This document shows positions 1 to 8,150 of a stretch of 13,958 nucleotides of DNA, piece after piece. Numbering within the stretch: position 1 is the first letter of the stretch; each line of letters starts with the position of its first letter. The position numbers and the translations under genes are program-made. Below the pieces are notes generated by a model. That model saw only the letters and a program-made list of their open reading frames with translations. It ran no database searches and was not told the origin of the DNA. This DNA comes from an uncultured Burkholderiales bacterium (lineage in GTDB: Bacteria; Pseudomonadota; Gammaproteobacteria; Burkholderiales; Burkholderiaceae_F). The stretch spans positions 1 through 13,958 of the forward strand of contig CAIQGU010000074.1 of the NCBI GenBank assembly GCA_903871435.1, in the 5' to 3' direction.

Positions 1-1248
1 CTCATAGGCCTCCAGGCGCCGCGTCTGGAAGGTTTCTGCCAAGTCCAGGTTCAGGCACACCGGCCGCAACTGCACCACATCGCCCGGCTGCTTGGCCAGC
101 AGGTACATCTCCACGGTTTCCTCGGGCTGCATCCGTATCACCATGCGATTGGCCGAACTTGCCGCCGGCGTATCGAACATGGCCAGGGGCGGCTCGCGAA
201 AATTGATGACGATCTCGGCCAGCTTTTCCTGCATGCGCTTGCCCGTGCGCAGGAAGAACGGCACGCCGGCCCAGCGCCAGTTGTCGATTTCCGCCTTGAT
301 CGCGACAAAGGTCTCGGTGCGGCTGTCCTTGGGTACATCGTCCTCCTCGAGGTAGCCGGGCACCGGCTTGCCCTCGATGGCGCCGGCGCGATACTGGCCC
401 CGTACCGTCTTGGCCAGTACCTCATGGTCGCTTATGGGACGCAGGGCGCGCAGGATCTTGAGTTTCTCGTCGCGCACCACGTCGGCCGAGATCGATGCGG
501 GCGGCTCCATCGCCACGATGCACAAGAGTTGCAACAGGTGGCTTTGCACCATATCGCGCAGCGCACCCGTCTTGTCGTAGAAATCTCCCCGGGCTTCCAC
601 GCCCAGGTGCTCCGCCACGGTGATCTGCACATCGCGCACGCATTCACGCCGCCACAGCGGCTCGAAGAGCATATTGCCAAAGCGCAGCGCCAGCAAGTTC
701 TGCACCGGCTCCTTGCCCAGGTAATGATCGATACGGTAGATCTGTCCTTCCTGGAAAAACAGGCCGACCTGGTCGTTGATCTCGCGGGACGAATCCAGGT
801 CGTGGCCCAGCGGTTTTTCCATGACAACGCGCGATTGCGGCGTGATCAGCCCCGCGGCATGGAGGTTGCGGCAGATATCGGCAAACAGCGAGGGCGCGGT
901 CGAGAGATAGAAAACGCGGTCCACGGCCTCCCGGCCGTTGAGGCGTTGCGCCAGTTCCCGGAAGGTATCGGCCTTGCGGGCATCGATGGAGCAGTAGTCG
1001 AGGTGTTCCGCGAAGGTAGCCCAGTTGATGGCGGAATAGTCCTTGCCCAGGTGGATTTCCCCCTGTTCCTGAGCCAGCGCGCGGTAGGACGCCGGGTCGC
1101 GCGCCTCGCGCGCGACGGCGATGATGCGCGTGCCGGCCGAGAGCAGGCCGTCGCCGTGCACGTGGTAGAGGGCAGGCAGCAGCTTGCGCATGGCCAGATC
1201 GCCCGTACCGCCAAATATCACGAGGTCGAGTTGTGCGGGGCTTTGCAT
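1..1248 (-). CDS. zwf: Glucose-6-phosphate 1-dehydrogenase, C-terminus beyond the window
   Basis: Cytosolic enzyme that oxidises glucose-6-phosphate to 6-phosphogluconolactone with NAD(P)+, the entry step of the pentose phosphate and Entner-Doudoroff routes. The first 416 codons are present and remain open at base 1; the family is usually about 490 residues, so roughly 75 are missing. The N-terminus has the dinucleotide-binding motif FGGTGDLA (residues 12-19). The substrate-binding motif RIDHYLGKE lies at 172-180, with H175 and K179. H237 in a DMVQSHLLQ context matches the general-base histidine known from the family. The ATG at 1248 is chosen because homology begins within a few residues of it and a GGAG lies 10 nt upstream. 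The gene follows modC on the same strand after a 166-base gap with its own repeats, so it probably has its own promoter. Identification is firm; only the missing end is unknown. Confidence 0.97.
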   Translation of the reverse strand, partial: MQSPAQLDLVIFGGTGDLAMRKLLPALYHVHGDGLLSAGTRIIAVAREARDPASYRALAQEQGEIHLGKDYSAINWATFAEHLDYCSIDARKADTFRELAQRLNGREAVDRVFYLSTAPSLFADICRNLHAAGLITPQSRVVMEKPLGHDLDSSREINDQVGLFFQEGQIYRIDHYLGKEPVQNLLALRFGNMLFEPLWRRECVRDVQITVAEHLGVEARGDFYDKTGALRDMVQSHLLQLLCIVAMEPPASISADVVRDEKLKILRALRPISDHEVLAKTVRGQYRAGAIEGKPVPGYLEEDDVPKDSRTETFVAIKAEIDNWRWAGVPFFLRTGKRMQEKLAEIVINFREPPLAMFDTPAASSANRMVIRMQPEETVEMYLLAKQPGDVVQLRPVCLNLDLAETFQTRRLEAYE

Positions 1249-1266
1249 GTAATGGGGTCTCCAGGT

Positions 1267-1285
1267 CCGGCCGCTCAGGGGCCGG
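1267..1285 (-). promoter_or_regulatory. Stem-loop in the zwf leader
   Basis: CCGGCC at 1267-1272 pairs exactly with GGCCGG at 1280-1285 around a 7-base loop, giving a 6-bp all-GC stem just upstream of the zwf ribosome-binding region. It could affect leader structure or be chance in GC-rich DNA. No U-tract follows on either strand, so it is not a terminator. Confidence 0.3.
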
Positions 1286-1311
1286 CAGCCATAACGATAC
1301 CGGGTAGCCGG

Positions 1312-1373
1312 GTACGGGTGCCGGATGCCGCGATCCCGAAATGTACGGGTGCCGGATGCCGCGATCCCGAAAT
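1312..1373. repeat. Exact 31-bp tandem duplication upstream of zwf
   Basis: Bases 1312-1342 and 1343-1373 are identical over 31 bp with no spacer. Each copy holds an interrupted dyad, GGAT-N6-ATCC, at 1323-1336 and 1354-1367. The 31-bp period is close to three turns of B-DNA, so the two dyads would lie on about the same helix face, as paired operators often do. The repeat sits 64-125 bases upstream of the zwf start codon and starts 41 bases upstream of the modC-zwf midpoint hairpins' far side, within the intergenic spacer. A regulatory role is inference; simple slippage duplication in a spacer is the alternative. Confidence 0.9.
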
Positions 1374-1399
1374 AATAGCCACGGGCTTGCGGCCCCGTG
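1370..1399 (-). terminator. Possible rho-independent terminator after modC
   Basis: Read on the minus strand, a CACGGG/CCCGTG stem with an 8-base loop (1380-1399) lies 15 bases past the modC stop. It is followed by a moderately T-rich tail (GGCTATTATTT, ending near 1369). The stem is only 6 bp and the T-run is interrupted, so termination may be partial. Its tail overlaps the end of the second 31-bp repeat copy. Confidence 0.4.
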
Positions 1400-1414
1400 C
1401 CCGCCGGTAGCGGC

Positions 1415-2488
1415 TCAGCCCACCAGGGCGGCGCTCTTTACCTGGGCCCATACCCGGCTGCCGGGCGCCAGTTGCAGATGTTCAAAGGATCGTCGTGTTA
1501 CGCGCGCCAGCAATGCCGTGCCGGCAGCGTCGAGGCGGACCAGGACGTTGGCGGGATTAGCCGTCGTTGCAACTTCAACGACCATCGCTGGCACCCGGTT
1601 CAGGATGCTGGTGTCGTCGTGCTGCGCCAGTGCCAGGCTCACGTCGCGGGCGCGGATCCGCACGCGCACGGCAGCGCCCAGGGGCAAGGATGCGCGCGGC
1701 ACCAGGATCCGGCCACCGGGAAAATCCAGCGCCGTGAGGTGGTACCGGGCATCATGCTCGGCAGCGATGGCATCGAAAACCACGCCGCCATCGTCGTCCT
1801 GCGCGATGGGCAGGTCGGCCCGTGCCAGGGTCTGCGTCAGCGGCCCGCTGGCCAGCACCGCGCCGTTCTGCAGCAGCACGATGTGCTCCGCAAGCGCCGC
1901 CACTTCTTCCATCTGGTGGCTCACGTAGAGCATGGGGATCGCCAGCTCGCGCTGGGCGGCCGACAGAAACGCCAGTATTTCGCGCTTGCGTGCCGCGTCT
2001 ACCGCCGCCAGCGGTTCGTCGAGCAGCAGCAGCCGGGGGCTGGCCAGCAGGGCGCGCGCGATGGCAACCCGCTGGCGCTCACCCCCCGACAGCGTGGCCG
2101 GGGCCCGGTCGAGCAGTGCGCCGATGTCGAGCAGTGCGATGGCCTGGTCCCATTGCACGGTGCGCAGGGCGGCCGGAGTGCGCGCATAGCCAAATAAAAG
2201 ATTGCGGCGCACGCACTGATGGTTGTAGAGGCTGGGCTCCTGGAATACGTAGCCCAGTCCACGCTCGTGGGTGCGCAGGAACATGCCGCGGGCATCGTCC
2301 TGCCAGCTGCTGCCATTGACTTCAAGGCGCCCGCGCGCGCCGGGCTCCAGTCCCGCGATGGCGCGCAACAACAAGGTCTTGCCGGCGCCCGATGGGCCGA
2401 ATATGGCCGTGACGCCGCTTGCCGGAATGGCGAGGGCGGCGCGCAGGCAAAAGCCCGGCACATCCAAGCGCAGGTCGGCGTGGATCAT
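1415..2488 (-). CDS. modC: Molybdate ABC transporter, ATP-binding protein ModC
   Basis: Cytoplasmic ATPase that drives molybdate (and probably tungstate) import through ModB. The 357 residues match the usual ModC length. Visible motifs in order are Walker A GPSGAGKT (31-38), Q-loop Q83, signature LSGGERQRV (133-141), Walker B LLLLDEP (153-159), D-loop AAVD (161-164) and the switch histidine H191. A C-terminal extension from about 285 fits the Mop/TOBE oxyanion-binding domain that separates ModC from other import ATPases. The ATG at 2488 is one base beyond the modB stop (TGAGATG), with little independent ribosome-binding signal, so translation is probably coupled to modB. Last gene of the modABC operon. 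Confidence 0.96.
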   Translation of the reverse strand: MIHADLRLDVPGFCLRAALAIPASGVTAIFGPSGAGKTLLLRAIAGLEPGARGRLEVNGSSWQDDARGMFLRTHERGLGYVFQEPSLYNHQCVRRNLLFGYARTPAALRTVQWDQAIALLDIGALLDRAPATLSGGERQRVAIARALLASPRLLLLDEPLAAVDAARKREILAFLSAAQRELAIPMLYVSHQMEEVAALAEHIVLLQNGAVLASGPLTQTLARADLPIAQDDDGGVVFDAIAAEHDARYHLTALDFPGGRILVPRASLPLGAAVRVRIRARDVSLALAQHDDTSILNRVPAMVVEVATTANPANVLVRLDAAGTALLARVTRRSFEHLQLAPGSRVWAQVKSAALVG

Positions 2489-2489
2489 C

Positions 2490-3182
2490 TCAGAGCACGC
2501 GGGCTGTCACGCCGCGGCCGGCTTCCAGGCGGTACAAGGTGAGGAGGGTGATGAAGGAAAAAATCAGCAGGCCGCCGGCCAGCCAGTGGGCCTGGGTGTA
2601 CTCCAGGGCCTCGACATGGTTGTAGATCTGCATCGACAGCGTGCGGGTGGCGCCCGGTATGTTGCCGCCCACCATCAGCACCACGCCAAATTCACCCAAT
2701 GTGTGGGCGAACCCCAAAACAGCCGCGGCCAGCAAACCGGGACGCGCCAGCGGTAGCGCAACGCGGAAGAAGGCATTGACGGGCGACGCGCGCAGGCAGG
2801 CGGCCACTTCCAATGGCCTATCGCCCATTGCCACGAAGGCATTGCGTATCGGCTGGACCACAAAAGGCAGCGAATAAAGCACGGAGCCGATCACCAGGCC
2901 GGAAAAATGAAAGGTCAACAGACCCCAGCCCAGCCATTGCGTGAATTGCCCCAGGGGGCCACGCGGGCCCAGGGCCACCAGCAGGTAGAACCCCAGCACC
3001 GTGGGCGGCAGCACCAGGGGCAGGGTGACCACGGCGCTCACCGGGGCCCGCCATTGCGAGCGGCTGCGCGCCAGCCACCAGGCGATGGGCGTGCCGGCGA
3101 GCAACAACAGGGCCGTGACCACTGCCGCCAGCACGAGGGTCAGTGCAATCGCGCTCCAGTCGTCGGGCGTGAGCGCGTCCAT
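2490..3182 (-). CDS. modB: Molybdate ABC transporter, permease ModB
   Basis: Inner-membrane channel subunit of the molybdate importer; it should dimerise, receive molybdate from ModA and bind two ModC subunits. The 230-residue length is typical. About five hydrophobic segments are visible (roughly 11-31, 49-72, 88-110, 142-172, 200-217). The cytoplasmic coupling loop (EAA-type motif) lies at about 125-150, [10 protein letters not shown] followed by ALPLARPGL. The ATG at 3182 begins six bases after the modA stop and the gene ends one base before modC, giving a compact modA-modB-modC transcript. Substrate assignment rests on the linked modA and modC as well as the sequence; a generic sulfate/molybdate permease is the only real alternative. 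Confidence 0.95.
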   Translation of the reverse strand: MDALTPDDWSAIALTLVLAAVVTALLLLAGTPIAWWLARSRSQWRAPVSAVVTLPLVLPPTVLGFYLLVALGPRGPLGQFTQWLGWGLLTFHFSGLVIGSVLYSLPFVVQPIRNAFVAMGDRPLEVAACLRASPVNAFFRVALPLARPGLLAAAVLGFAHTLGEFGVVLMVGGNIPGATRTLSMQIYNHVEALEYTQAHWLAGGLLIFSFITLLTLYRLEAGRGVTARVL

Positions 3183-3188
3183 CCTGGG

Positions 3189-4007
3189 TCAAGGAACGCT
3201 ATAGCCGAAGCTGGTGATCAAGGCACGCGCGCGGTCCCCCCGCAGGAACTGCAGGAGCGCAAGCGCAGCCGGCTTGTCGCGCCCCGGCGGCAGCATCAAC
3301 GCATCCTGCCGGATCGGCGTGTAGAGGTTGCGCGGCACGATCCACGCCGAGCCCGAGGTCAGCGTGCCCTCGAGCATGATCTGCGACAGCGCCACGAATC
3401 CGATGGCGGCATTGCCGCTGGCCACGAATTGATAGGCCTGGTTGATGTCCTCGCCAATCACGATACGCGGTTGCAGCGCATCGTTCACACCCAGGGCCTG
3501 GAGGGTCTCCATGGCGGCCGCGCCATAGGGTGCCAGTTTGGGATCGGCGAGCGCGATGCGGTCGAAGGCAGCCCGCTCGCCGCCCGTAGATGGACCGGCG
3601 CCGTTGCGCAGGATGTCACCGCGGCTGTCCACCACCCCGGCCTGGGGGCTCCACAGGGCCAGGGTTCCGATGGCGTAGGTAAAGCGGCTGCCGGTGACAG
3701 CGGCGCCTTCCTGTTCAAGCCGCGCGGGAGTCTTGGCGTCCGCCGCCAGCAACACCTCGAAAGGCGCGCCGTTGCGGATCTGCGCGTACAGCTTGCCGGT
3801 AGAGCCATAGGAGGCAACTATGCCATGCCCCGTGGCGCGCTTGAACTCGGGCGCCAGTGCCTCCATGGGTGCGCGGAAATTGGCGGCGACCGCTACCGAT
3901 ACCTGGTCGGCATGCGCCGGCGGCGCGAGTGCCAGCAGGGCTGTCAGTCGAATAACGGCGCACCAGGCCTTGCGCACCATCATCAGGCGCGTGCTTTGCT
4001 TGCCCAT
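3189..4007 (-). CDS. modA: Molybdate-binding periplasmic protein ModA
   Basis: Periplasmic substrate-binding protein that captures molybdate and delivers it to ModBC. From the ATG at 4007 it is 272 residues. It has a signal peptide: basic [13 protein letters not shown], a hydrophobic core at about 18-30, and an AHA cleavage site at 31-33 before [11 protein letters not shown]. The mature N-terminus is the classical ModA start, and the [13 protein letters not shown] segment near 65-77 carries a ligand-contacting Ser/Thr cluster. The frame is open to an ATG at 4073, but starting there would put 22 charged residues before the signal peptide and run through AT-rich promoter-like DNA. A GGA lies upstream of the 4007 start, which is therefore preferred; an ATG pair ending at 3983 is another candidate. 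First gene of the operon. Confidence 0.94.
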   Translation of the reverse strand: MGKQSTRLMMVRKAWCAVIRLTALLALAPPAHADQVSVAVAANFRAPMEALAPEFKRATGHGIVASYGSTGKLYAQIRNGAPFEVLLAADAKTPARLEQEGAAVTGSRFTYAIGTLALWSPQAGVVDSRGDILRNGAGPSTGGERAAFDRIALADPKLAPYGAAAMETLQALGVNDALQPRIVIGEDINQAYQFVASGNAAIGFVALSQIMLEGTLTSGSAWIVPRNLYTPIRQDALMLPPGRDKPAALALLQFLRGDRARALITSFGYSVP

Positions 4008-4040
4008 CGTCTGTTCCAATCGCTCATCACGTCCTGATTT

Positions 4041-4060
4041 ATTATCCGATAATTCCGGAA
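4041..4060. promoter_or_regulatory. AT-rich putative modA promoter with adjacent palindromes
   Basis: The modA/thioredoxin-protein divergent region holds TTATC-C-GATAA (4042-4052), a perfect 5+1+5 dyad, directly followed by TTCCGGAA (4053-4060), a perfect 8-bp palindrome. On the minus strand GATAAT at 4041-4046 is a good -10 candidate for modA, 34 bases before its ATG; no convincing -35 is seen at 17 bp. The dyads fall on and just upstream of that -10, where a repressor would act. They do not match the ModE box I know from enterics, so the regulator is unknown. Confidence 0.4.
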
Positions 4061-4084
4061 GTTTCCGCATCAAGACTCCGGTCC

Positions 4085-4131
4085 CGGGGCTGCACCGGCC
4101 CCGCCGGCCTCTCGGGGGACGCGATTCCCGA
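4085..4131 (+). other. Two short stem-loops in the leader of the thioredoxin-domain gene
   Basis: CGGGGC (4085-4090) pairs with GCCCCG (4098-4103) around 7 bases. TCGGG (4112-4116) pairs with CCCGA (4127-4131) around 10 bases. Both lie between the likely promoter region and the ribosome-binding site GAGGAAG at 4141-4147. Neither is followed by a U-tract. They may structure the leader or reflect GC-rich composition. Confidence 0.25.
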
Positions 4132-4156
4132 CCACCGGCAGAGGAAGCCAGATTTC

Positions 4157-6304
4157 ATGCCGTCCGAACACACGCATAACCGACTCGCGCGGGAATCCTC
4201 GCCCTATCTGCTGCAGCATGCGGACAATCCGGTCGACTGGTTTCCCTGGGGCGAGGAAGCATTCGCGCGGGCACGCGAGCTGAACCTGCCGGTACACGTC
4301 TCCATCGGTTACTTCGCCTGTCATTGGTGCCATGTCATGGCCCATGAGTCCTTCGAGGACCCCGCTATCGCGGCGCAGCTCAACGGCCATTTCATCAACA
4401 TCAAGGTCGATCGCCAGGAGCGCCCGGATATCGACGACGTGTATCAACGCGTGGTGCAGATGATGGGCCAGCAGGGCGGCTGGCCACTTACCGTGTTCCT
4501 CACGCCCAGCCAGGAACCGTTTTTTGCTGGCACCTACTTTCCTCCCGAAGACCGCTATGGCCGCCCCGCGTTTGCGCGCGTTCTGGGCGGGCTCGTCATG
4601 GCGTGGCAGAGCCGGCAGGGCGAGGTGCGGGAGAACTGCGCCCAATTCATGCGCGGCTACCAGGCCCAGGATGACCAGATGTTCGCGCGCGCCGCGAATA
4701 CGCCGCTTGCGCCACCCGCCTCGCCGATAACCGCACCGGCGGGCGCGCCAGCACTGGCCCAGGCTGGCGCTGCGAACGCCGGGGTTACCGAGGTACGGCG
4801 CGGACCCGCAAACCAGGGCACGGCACCACCTGCCGCTGCGGATACTGCTGCCGCTGCGGATACCGCTGCACCGGTGACAGACGCAACGCTGGAGGCTGCC
4901 CTGTCCCTGGCGCGCGCAACCGACCCCGTCCATGGCGGCTTGGGCAAGACCCCGAAGTTTCCCAACGTCAGCGCGTACGACTTCGTCCTGCGCGTGCTGC
5001 GGCGGACGGGGCACCCCGAGCTGCTGGCCGCGCTGGAATGCACGCTCGATCGAATGGCGGCGGGCGGCATCCAGGACCATCTCGGCGGCGGCTTTTGCCG
5101 CTACAGCGTCGACGAACGCTGGGACGTGCCGCACTTCGAGAAAATGCTCTACGACAACGGCCTGCTCGTGAAGCTCTACGCCGACGCTTACCGCTATGCG
5201 CCACGCCCGCAATGGCGCCGGGTTTTCGAAGATGCCATCGCCTACGTGCTGCGCGACCTGCGTCATCCCGAGGGCGGCTTCTTTGCCAGCGAAGATGCCG
5301 ACAGCGAGGGCGAGGAGGGGGCCTTCTATGTCTGGACGCCGCAGGAACTGCGCTCGGCGTTGGGTGATGAAGAGGCGCTGTTCGCCTGCCATGCCTTAGG
5401 CGTTTTCCAGCGCGGCAATTTCACCAACGGCCGTTCCGTCCTGCAACGCAACGCGGCGCTCGACGCCGCCGACCTGGCGCACCTTGAACCGCTGCGCTGG
5501 CGGCTGTTCGAGGTGCGTCAGCGACGTCAACGCCCGGCCCGTGACGAAAACATCCTCGCCGGCTGGAACGGTTTGATGATCCAGGGACTGTGCGCGGCGT
5601 ACCAGGCCACGGGCGATCCTGCCAGCCTGGAGGCTGCGCGCAATGCCGCGGACTTTCTCGCCCGCCATCTTGGCGATGGCAGGAGTGGGCTGCGGCGGTC
5701 ATGGCGTGATGGCGTGGCGCGGGTGCCCGGATTCCTCGACGATTACGCATTCGTGGCCAACGGGTTGTTCGATCTCTATGAAAGCGAATTTCGTCCTGCC
5801 GACCGCGAACGCGCGCTGGGCCTGGTGGATCAGATCCTGGACCGCTTCTGGGACGATGGCCTCTACTACACCCCCAACGATGGCGAGCGCCTCGTCCACC
5901 GCCCCCTGGCGCCGTACGACAATGCCTGGCCGTCGGCAACGTCCGAGAGCGTAATGGCACTGTTTCGTGCGCAGGCCCTGTCGGGTGAGCCTCGCTATGG
6001 AGCGCATGCGCAGCGTGTTCTCGATCGTCTCGAGCCGGCCATGCGGCGCAATACCTTCGGCTTTGCCCATCTGCTGGCCGCACAGGAGTTCCAGGACTGG
6101 GGACCCGTGAGCGTGCGCCTGCAAGGCGCAGATCCGGTCGCCAGGGACTTGATCGTCGCGGCGCACCGCCTGTATCACCCGGGCCGCGTGCTAATGCAGG
6201 ACCCCGCCGTGCCGGGGCAAGGTGGTGCCTCCATCGTCTGCCGCGAACAAACCTGCCAGCCACCGGTGACCACGCCCGAGGCGCTGCGCGCCTTGCTGGC
6301 ATGA
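4157..6304 (+). CDS. Thioredoxin domain-containing protein, YyaL/SSP411 (DUF255) family
   Basis: A two-domain protein of 715 residues. The N-terminal thioredoxin-like domain (about 5-170) carries the family motif CHWCH, C55 and C58 forming the redox-type CxxC, after the conserved [15 protein letters not shown] block (14-28). The C-terminal part (about 245-715) resembles alpha/alpha-barrel sugar epimerase/glycosidase folds, with family motifs [11 protein letters not shown] (303-313), [11 protein letters not shown] (324-334) and [16 protein letters not shown] (378-393). The reaction is not established for this family; redox and carbohydrate roles have been suggested. Residues about 177-243 are an Ala/Pro-rich linker that looks like an insertion and includes an internal repeat. 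The ATG at 4157 has GAGGAAG nine bases upstream. Its TGA overlaps the next gene's ATG (ATGA, 6301-6304). First gene of a three-gene overlapping set. Family is certain, function is not. Confidence 0.93.
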   Translation: MPSEHTHNRLARESSPYLLQHADNPVDWFPWGEEAFARARELNLPVHVSIGYFACHWCHVMAHESFEDPAIAAQLNGHFINIKVDRQERPDIDDVYQRVVQMMGQQGGWPLTVFLTPSQEPFFAGTYFPPEDRYGRPAFARVLGGLVMAWQSRQGEVRENCAQFMRGYQAQDDQMFARAANTPLAPPASPITAPAGAPALAQAGAANAGVTEVRRGPANQGTAPPAAADTAAAADTAAPVTDATLEAALSLARATDPVHGGLGKTPKFPNVSAYDFVLRVLRRTGHPELLAALECTLDRMAAGGIQDHLGGGFCRYSVDERWDVPHFEKMLYDNGLLVKLYADAYRYAPRPQWRRVFEDAIAYVLRDLRHPEGGFFASEDADSEGEEGAFYVWTPQELRSALGDEEALFACHALGVFQRGNFTNGRSVLQRNAALDAADLAHLEPLRWRLFEVRQRRQRPARDENILAGWNGLMIQGLCAAYQATGDPASLEAARNAADFLARHLGDGRSGLRRSWRDGVARVPGFLDDYAFVANGLFDLYESEFRPADRERALGLVDQILDRFWDDGLYYTPNDGERLVHRPLAPYDNAWPSATSESVMALFRAQALSGEPRYGAHAQRVLDRLEPAMRRNTFGFAHLLAAQEFQDWGPVSVRLQGADPVARDLIVAAHRLYHPGRVLMQDPAVPGQGGASIVCREQTCQPPVTTPEALRALLA
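4831..4866 (+). repeat. 18-bp tandem repeat inside the thioredoxin-domain gene
   Basis: Two adjacent 18-base units (4831-4848, 4849-4866) differ at one position. They encode the repeated Ala-rich peptide AAADTA twice in the low-complexity linker near residues 226-237. The in-frame unit length means copy number could vary without breaking the protein. Confidence 0.85.
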
Positions 6305-6975
6305 ATTCCACCGGCACGTCGCCCGCAAACCAGGCCGCCAAGCGCGCATCCGCCGGGAGCGCCGTGGAGCGACCCTCGCGCTTCATCCGCTGGCTGCATG
6401 CGGTAATGACGCCCTTTGCGCGCGTGCACGTCGAAGGCTTGCACCACCTCGAAGTTGCCAGCGGCCTGGTGGTGGTCTGCAATCACGTGGGCTGGGCCGA
6501 TCCGCTGTGGGTGGGCTATGCGGCTTTCCCGCGCACGCTGCACCAGATGGCAAAGAAGGAACTGTTCGAGATTCCGGTCGTCGCGTGGTTCGTGCGTTCG
6601 GGTGGCGGGTTCCCCGTCGATCGCGGGCGCCCGACGCCGGCCACCATCAAGCATGCCATCGGCCTGGTTGCGTCCGGACAGCGGCTGCTCATCTTTCCGG
6701 CCGGAACCCGCGGCGCCGAAGATGCCGACAGCAAGCGTGGCGCCGCCACCATTGCTCTGCGGGCCGGCGCGCCCATCGTGCCCGCCTGTTTCCAGGGACC
6801 CCCGGCCTTGCAACTGTCGCACTTGTGGCGCCGCCCGCAGGTACGGGTAGTGTTCGGCGCGCCCATCGCAGCGCCGGCCGACGGCGCAAGCGATAAAGCC
6901 ACCGCGCTGCGCATCACCGCCGAACTCGATGCGGCGATGAAGGCCATACGCCAGCAGGCGGGCGGTGGCGCATAG
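6301..6975 (+). CDS. Lysophospholipid acyltransferase family protein (PlsC-type)
   Basis: Probable membrane-associated acyltransferase that moves a fatty acyl chain from acyl-ACP or acyl-CoA onto a lysophospholipid or similar acceptor. The 224 residues carry the PlsC blocks in order: catalytic NHVGWAD with the HX4D pair H62/D67, block [10 protein letters not shown] (102-109) and block [10 protein letters not shown] (132-138). Block III has Ala134 where the canonical motif FPEGTR has Glu, so acceptor choice may differ from 1-acylglycerol-3-phosphate. A hydrophobic stretch at about 52-60 precedes the active site, and the first 25 residues are polar and weakly conserved. The ATG at 6301 overlaps the upstream stop by four bases and the TAG at 6973-6975 shares its G with the next gene's GTG, so it is translated in a coupled set. 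The exact substrate cannot be told from sequence; plsC, olsA-like or lpx-type acylation are alternatives. Confidence 0.9.
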   Translation: MNSTGTSPANQAAKRASAGSAVERPSRFIRWLHAVMTPFARVHVEGLHHLEVASGLVVVCNHVGWADPLWVGYAAFPRTLHQMAKKELFEIPVVAWFVRSGGGFPVDRGRPTPATIKHAIGLVASGQRLLIFPAGTRGAEDADSKRGAATIALRAGAPIVPACFQGPPALQLSHLWRRPQVRVVFGAPIAAPADGASDKATALRITAELDAAMKAIRQQAGGGA

Positions 6976-8150
6976 TGGCGCCATCGCTGGAAATCCTCCG
7001 GGTTTTTCTGCGTCTTGGCCTGACGAGCTTTGGCGGACCCATCGCCCACTTCGTGCTGTTTCGCCGCGAGTTCGTCGAACGGCGCGGCTGGCTCGACGAG
7101 CACCAATTCGGACAGCTCCTCACCCTGTCCCAGGCCCTGCCGGGGCCGGGCAGCAGCAAGCTCGGTTTCGTCATCGGCCTGCTGCGTGGAGGTTGGCCCG
7201 GCGCGCTGGCCGCCTTCACCGGCTTTACGCTGCCCTCGGCGCTGCTGCTTTTTGGCTTTGCCGCCATCCTTCCGCAACTGTCCGGGGTGACCGGCCAGGC
7301 AGCGCTGCACGGCCTCAAGCTGGTAGCGCTGTCGGTGGTGGCGTATGGCCTGGTCGGCATGAGCCGGGCCCTCTGTCCCGATGCACCGCGTCGCGCCATT
7401 GCCGTTGCGGCCATCGTGCTTGCCCTATCGATCACGCACGCCTGGGTGCAGTTGCTGGTGGTCGTTCTCGGAGCGGTGGCGGGCGCCGCGCTGTGCCGCT
7501 CCGTGCAACCCAGTCCGTCCGGACATTTGGCATTGCGCTACGGCAGGCGAACGGCAGCGCTGTTGCTGCTGATTTTTCTGTTGCTGCTCGCCGGGTTGCC
7601 ACTGGGTGCAGCGCTGTTCGACGGTCCCATCCGTTATGCCGACGCTTTTTTCCGGACGGGGGCGCTGGCCTTCGGTGGCGGCCACGTCGTACTGCCGCTG
7701 CTGCAAGATGCCGTGGTCAAGCCCGGCTGGATATCATCCGCGGATTTTCTGGCAGGCTATGGTGCCGCACAGGCCGTGCCGGGGCCGATGTTTTCGCTCT
7801 CGGCCTACCTGGGAGCGCGCCTGCCCGATATCGGCGGGCTGGCGGGCGCGAGTATTGCGCTGACAGCAACCTTCTTGCCGGGTTTCCTGCTGGTGACGGG
7901 GGTGCTGCCGTTCTGGCACGGCTTTGCGGCCCACCCCGTGGCAGCGCGCGCCATAGCGGGCACCAGCGCCGCGGTCGTGGGTTTGCTCGCCGCGGCCCTC
8001 TACGATCCGCTGTGGCTAAGCGCCGTCCACGCCCCGGCAGATGTCGTCATCGCCGCAGCCGGCGTGCTGGTGCTGGCGCGCTGGCGTGCCTCGGCGCTGG
8101 TCGTCGTGCTGGTCTGCGTGGCGGGCAGCGTAGCCGTTTCAGGCCTCTGA
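6975..8150 (+). CDS. chrA: Chromate transporter, ChrA (CHR) family, two-domain form
   Basis: Inner-membrane protein of the chromate ion transporter family; characterised members export chromate using the proton-motive force. The 391 residues form two homologous halves. The first has SFGGP (18-22) and ALPGPGS (54-60). The second has AFGGGH (232-237) and AQAVPGP (265-271). About ten hydrophobic segments are visible, with a Leu-rich helix at 194-208 near the junction. The start is GTG at 6975, sharing its G with the stop of the preceding acyltransferase gene, and homology begins within the first residues (LEILRVFLRLGLTSFGGP). The stop at 8148-8150 lies inside the 3' end of the convergent hutF (12-bp overlap). 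No chrB regulator or other metal-resistance gene is adjacent, so the physiological substrate could be another oxyanion. Confidence 0.93.
   Translation: MAPSLEILRVFLRLGLTSFGGPIAHFVLFRREFVERRGWLDEHQFGQLLTLSQALPGPGSSKLGFVIGLLRGGWPGALAAFTGFTLPSALLLFGFAAILPQLSGVTGQAALHGLKLVALSVVAYGLVGMSRALCPDAPRRAIAVAAIVLALSITHAWVQLLVVVLGAVAGAALCRSVQPSPSGHLALRYGRRTAALLLLIFLLLLAGLPLGAALFDGPIRYADAFFRTGALAFGGGHVVLPLLQDAVVKPGWISSADFLAGYGAAQAVPGPMFSLSAYLGARLPDIGGLAGASIALTATFLPGFLLVTGVLPFWHGFAAHPVAARAIAGTSAAVVGLLAAALYDPLWLSAVHAPADVVIAAAGVLVLARWRASALVVVLVCVAGSVAVSGL

Noticed and set aside
1312..1373. CRISPR array
   Set aside because: Two abutting repeats without spacers, and no cas genes.
424..1410. 328-codon plus-strand frame opposite zwf
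   Set aside because: Shadow of zwf, which has all its substrate and cofactor motifs on the minus strand.
4008..4156. Molybdenum-cofactor riboswitch upstream of modA
   Set aside because: The region from the likely promoter to the modA ATG is too short for the known aptamer, and no multi-stem fold is evident.
4070..5392. 440-codon open frame on the minus strand antisense to the YyaL-family gene
   Set aside because: Its translation shows no recognisable domain and lies opposite strongly conserved family motifs; long antisense frames are expected in GC-rich coding DNA.
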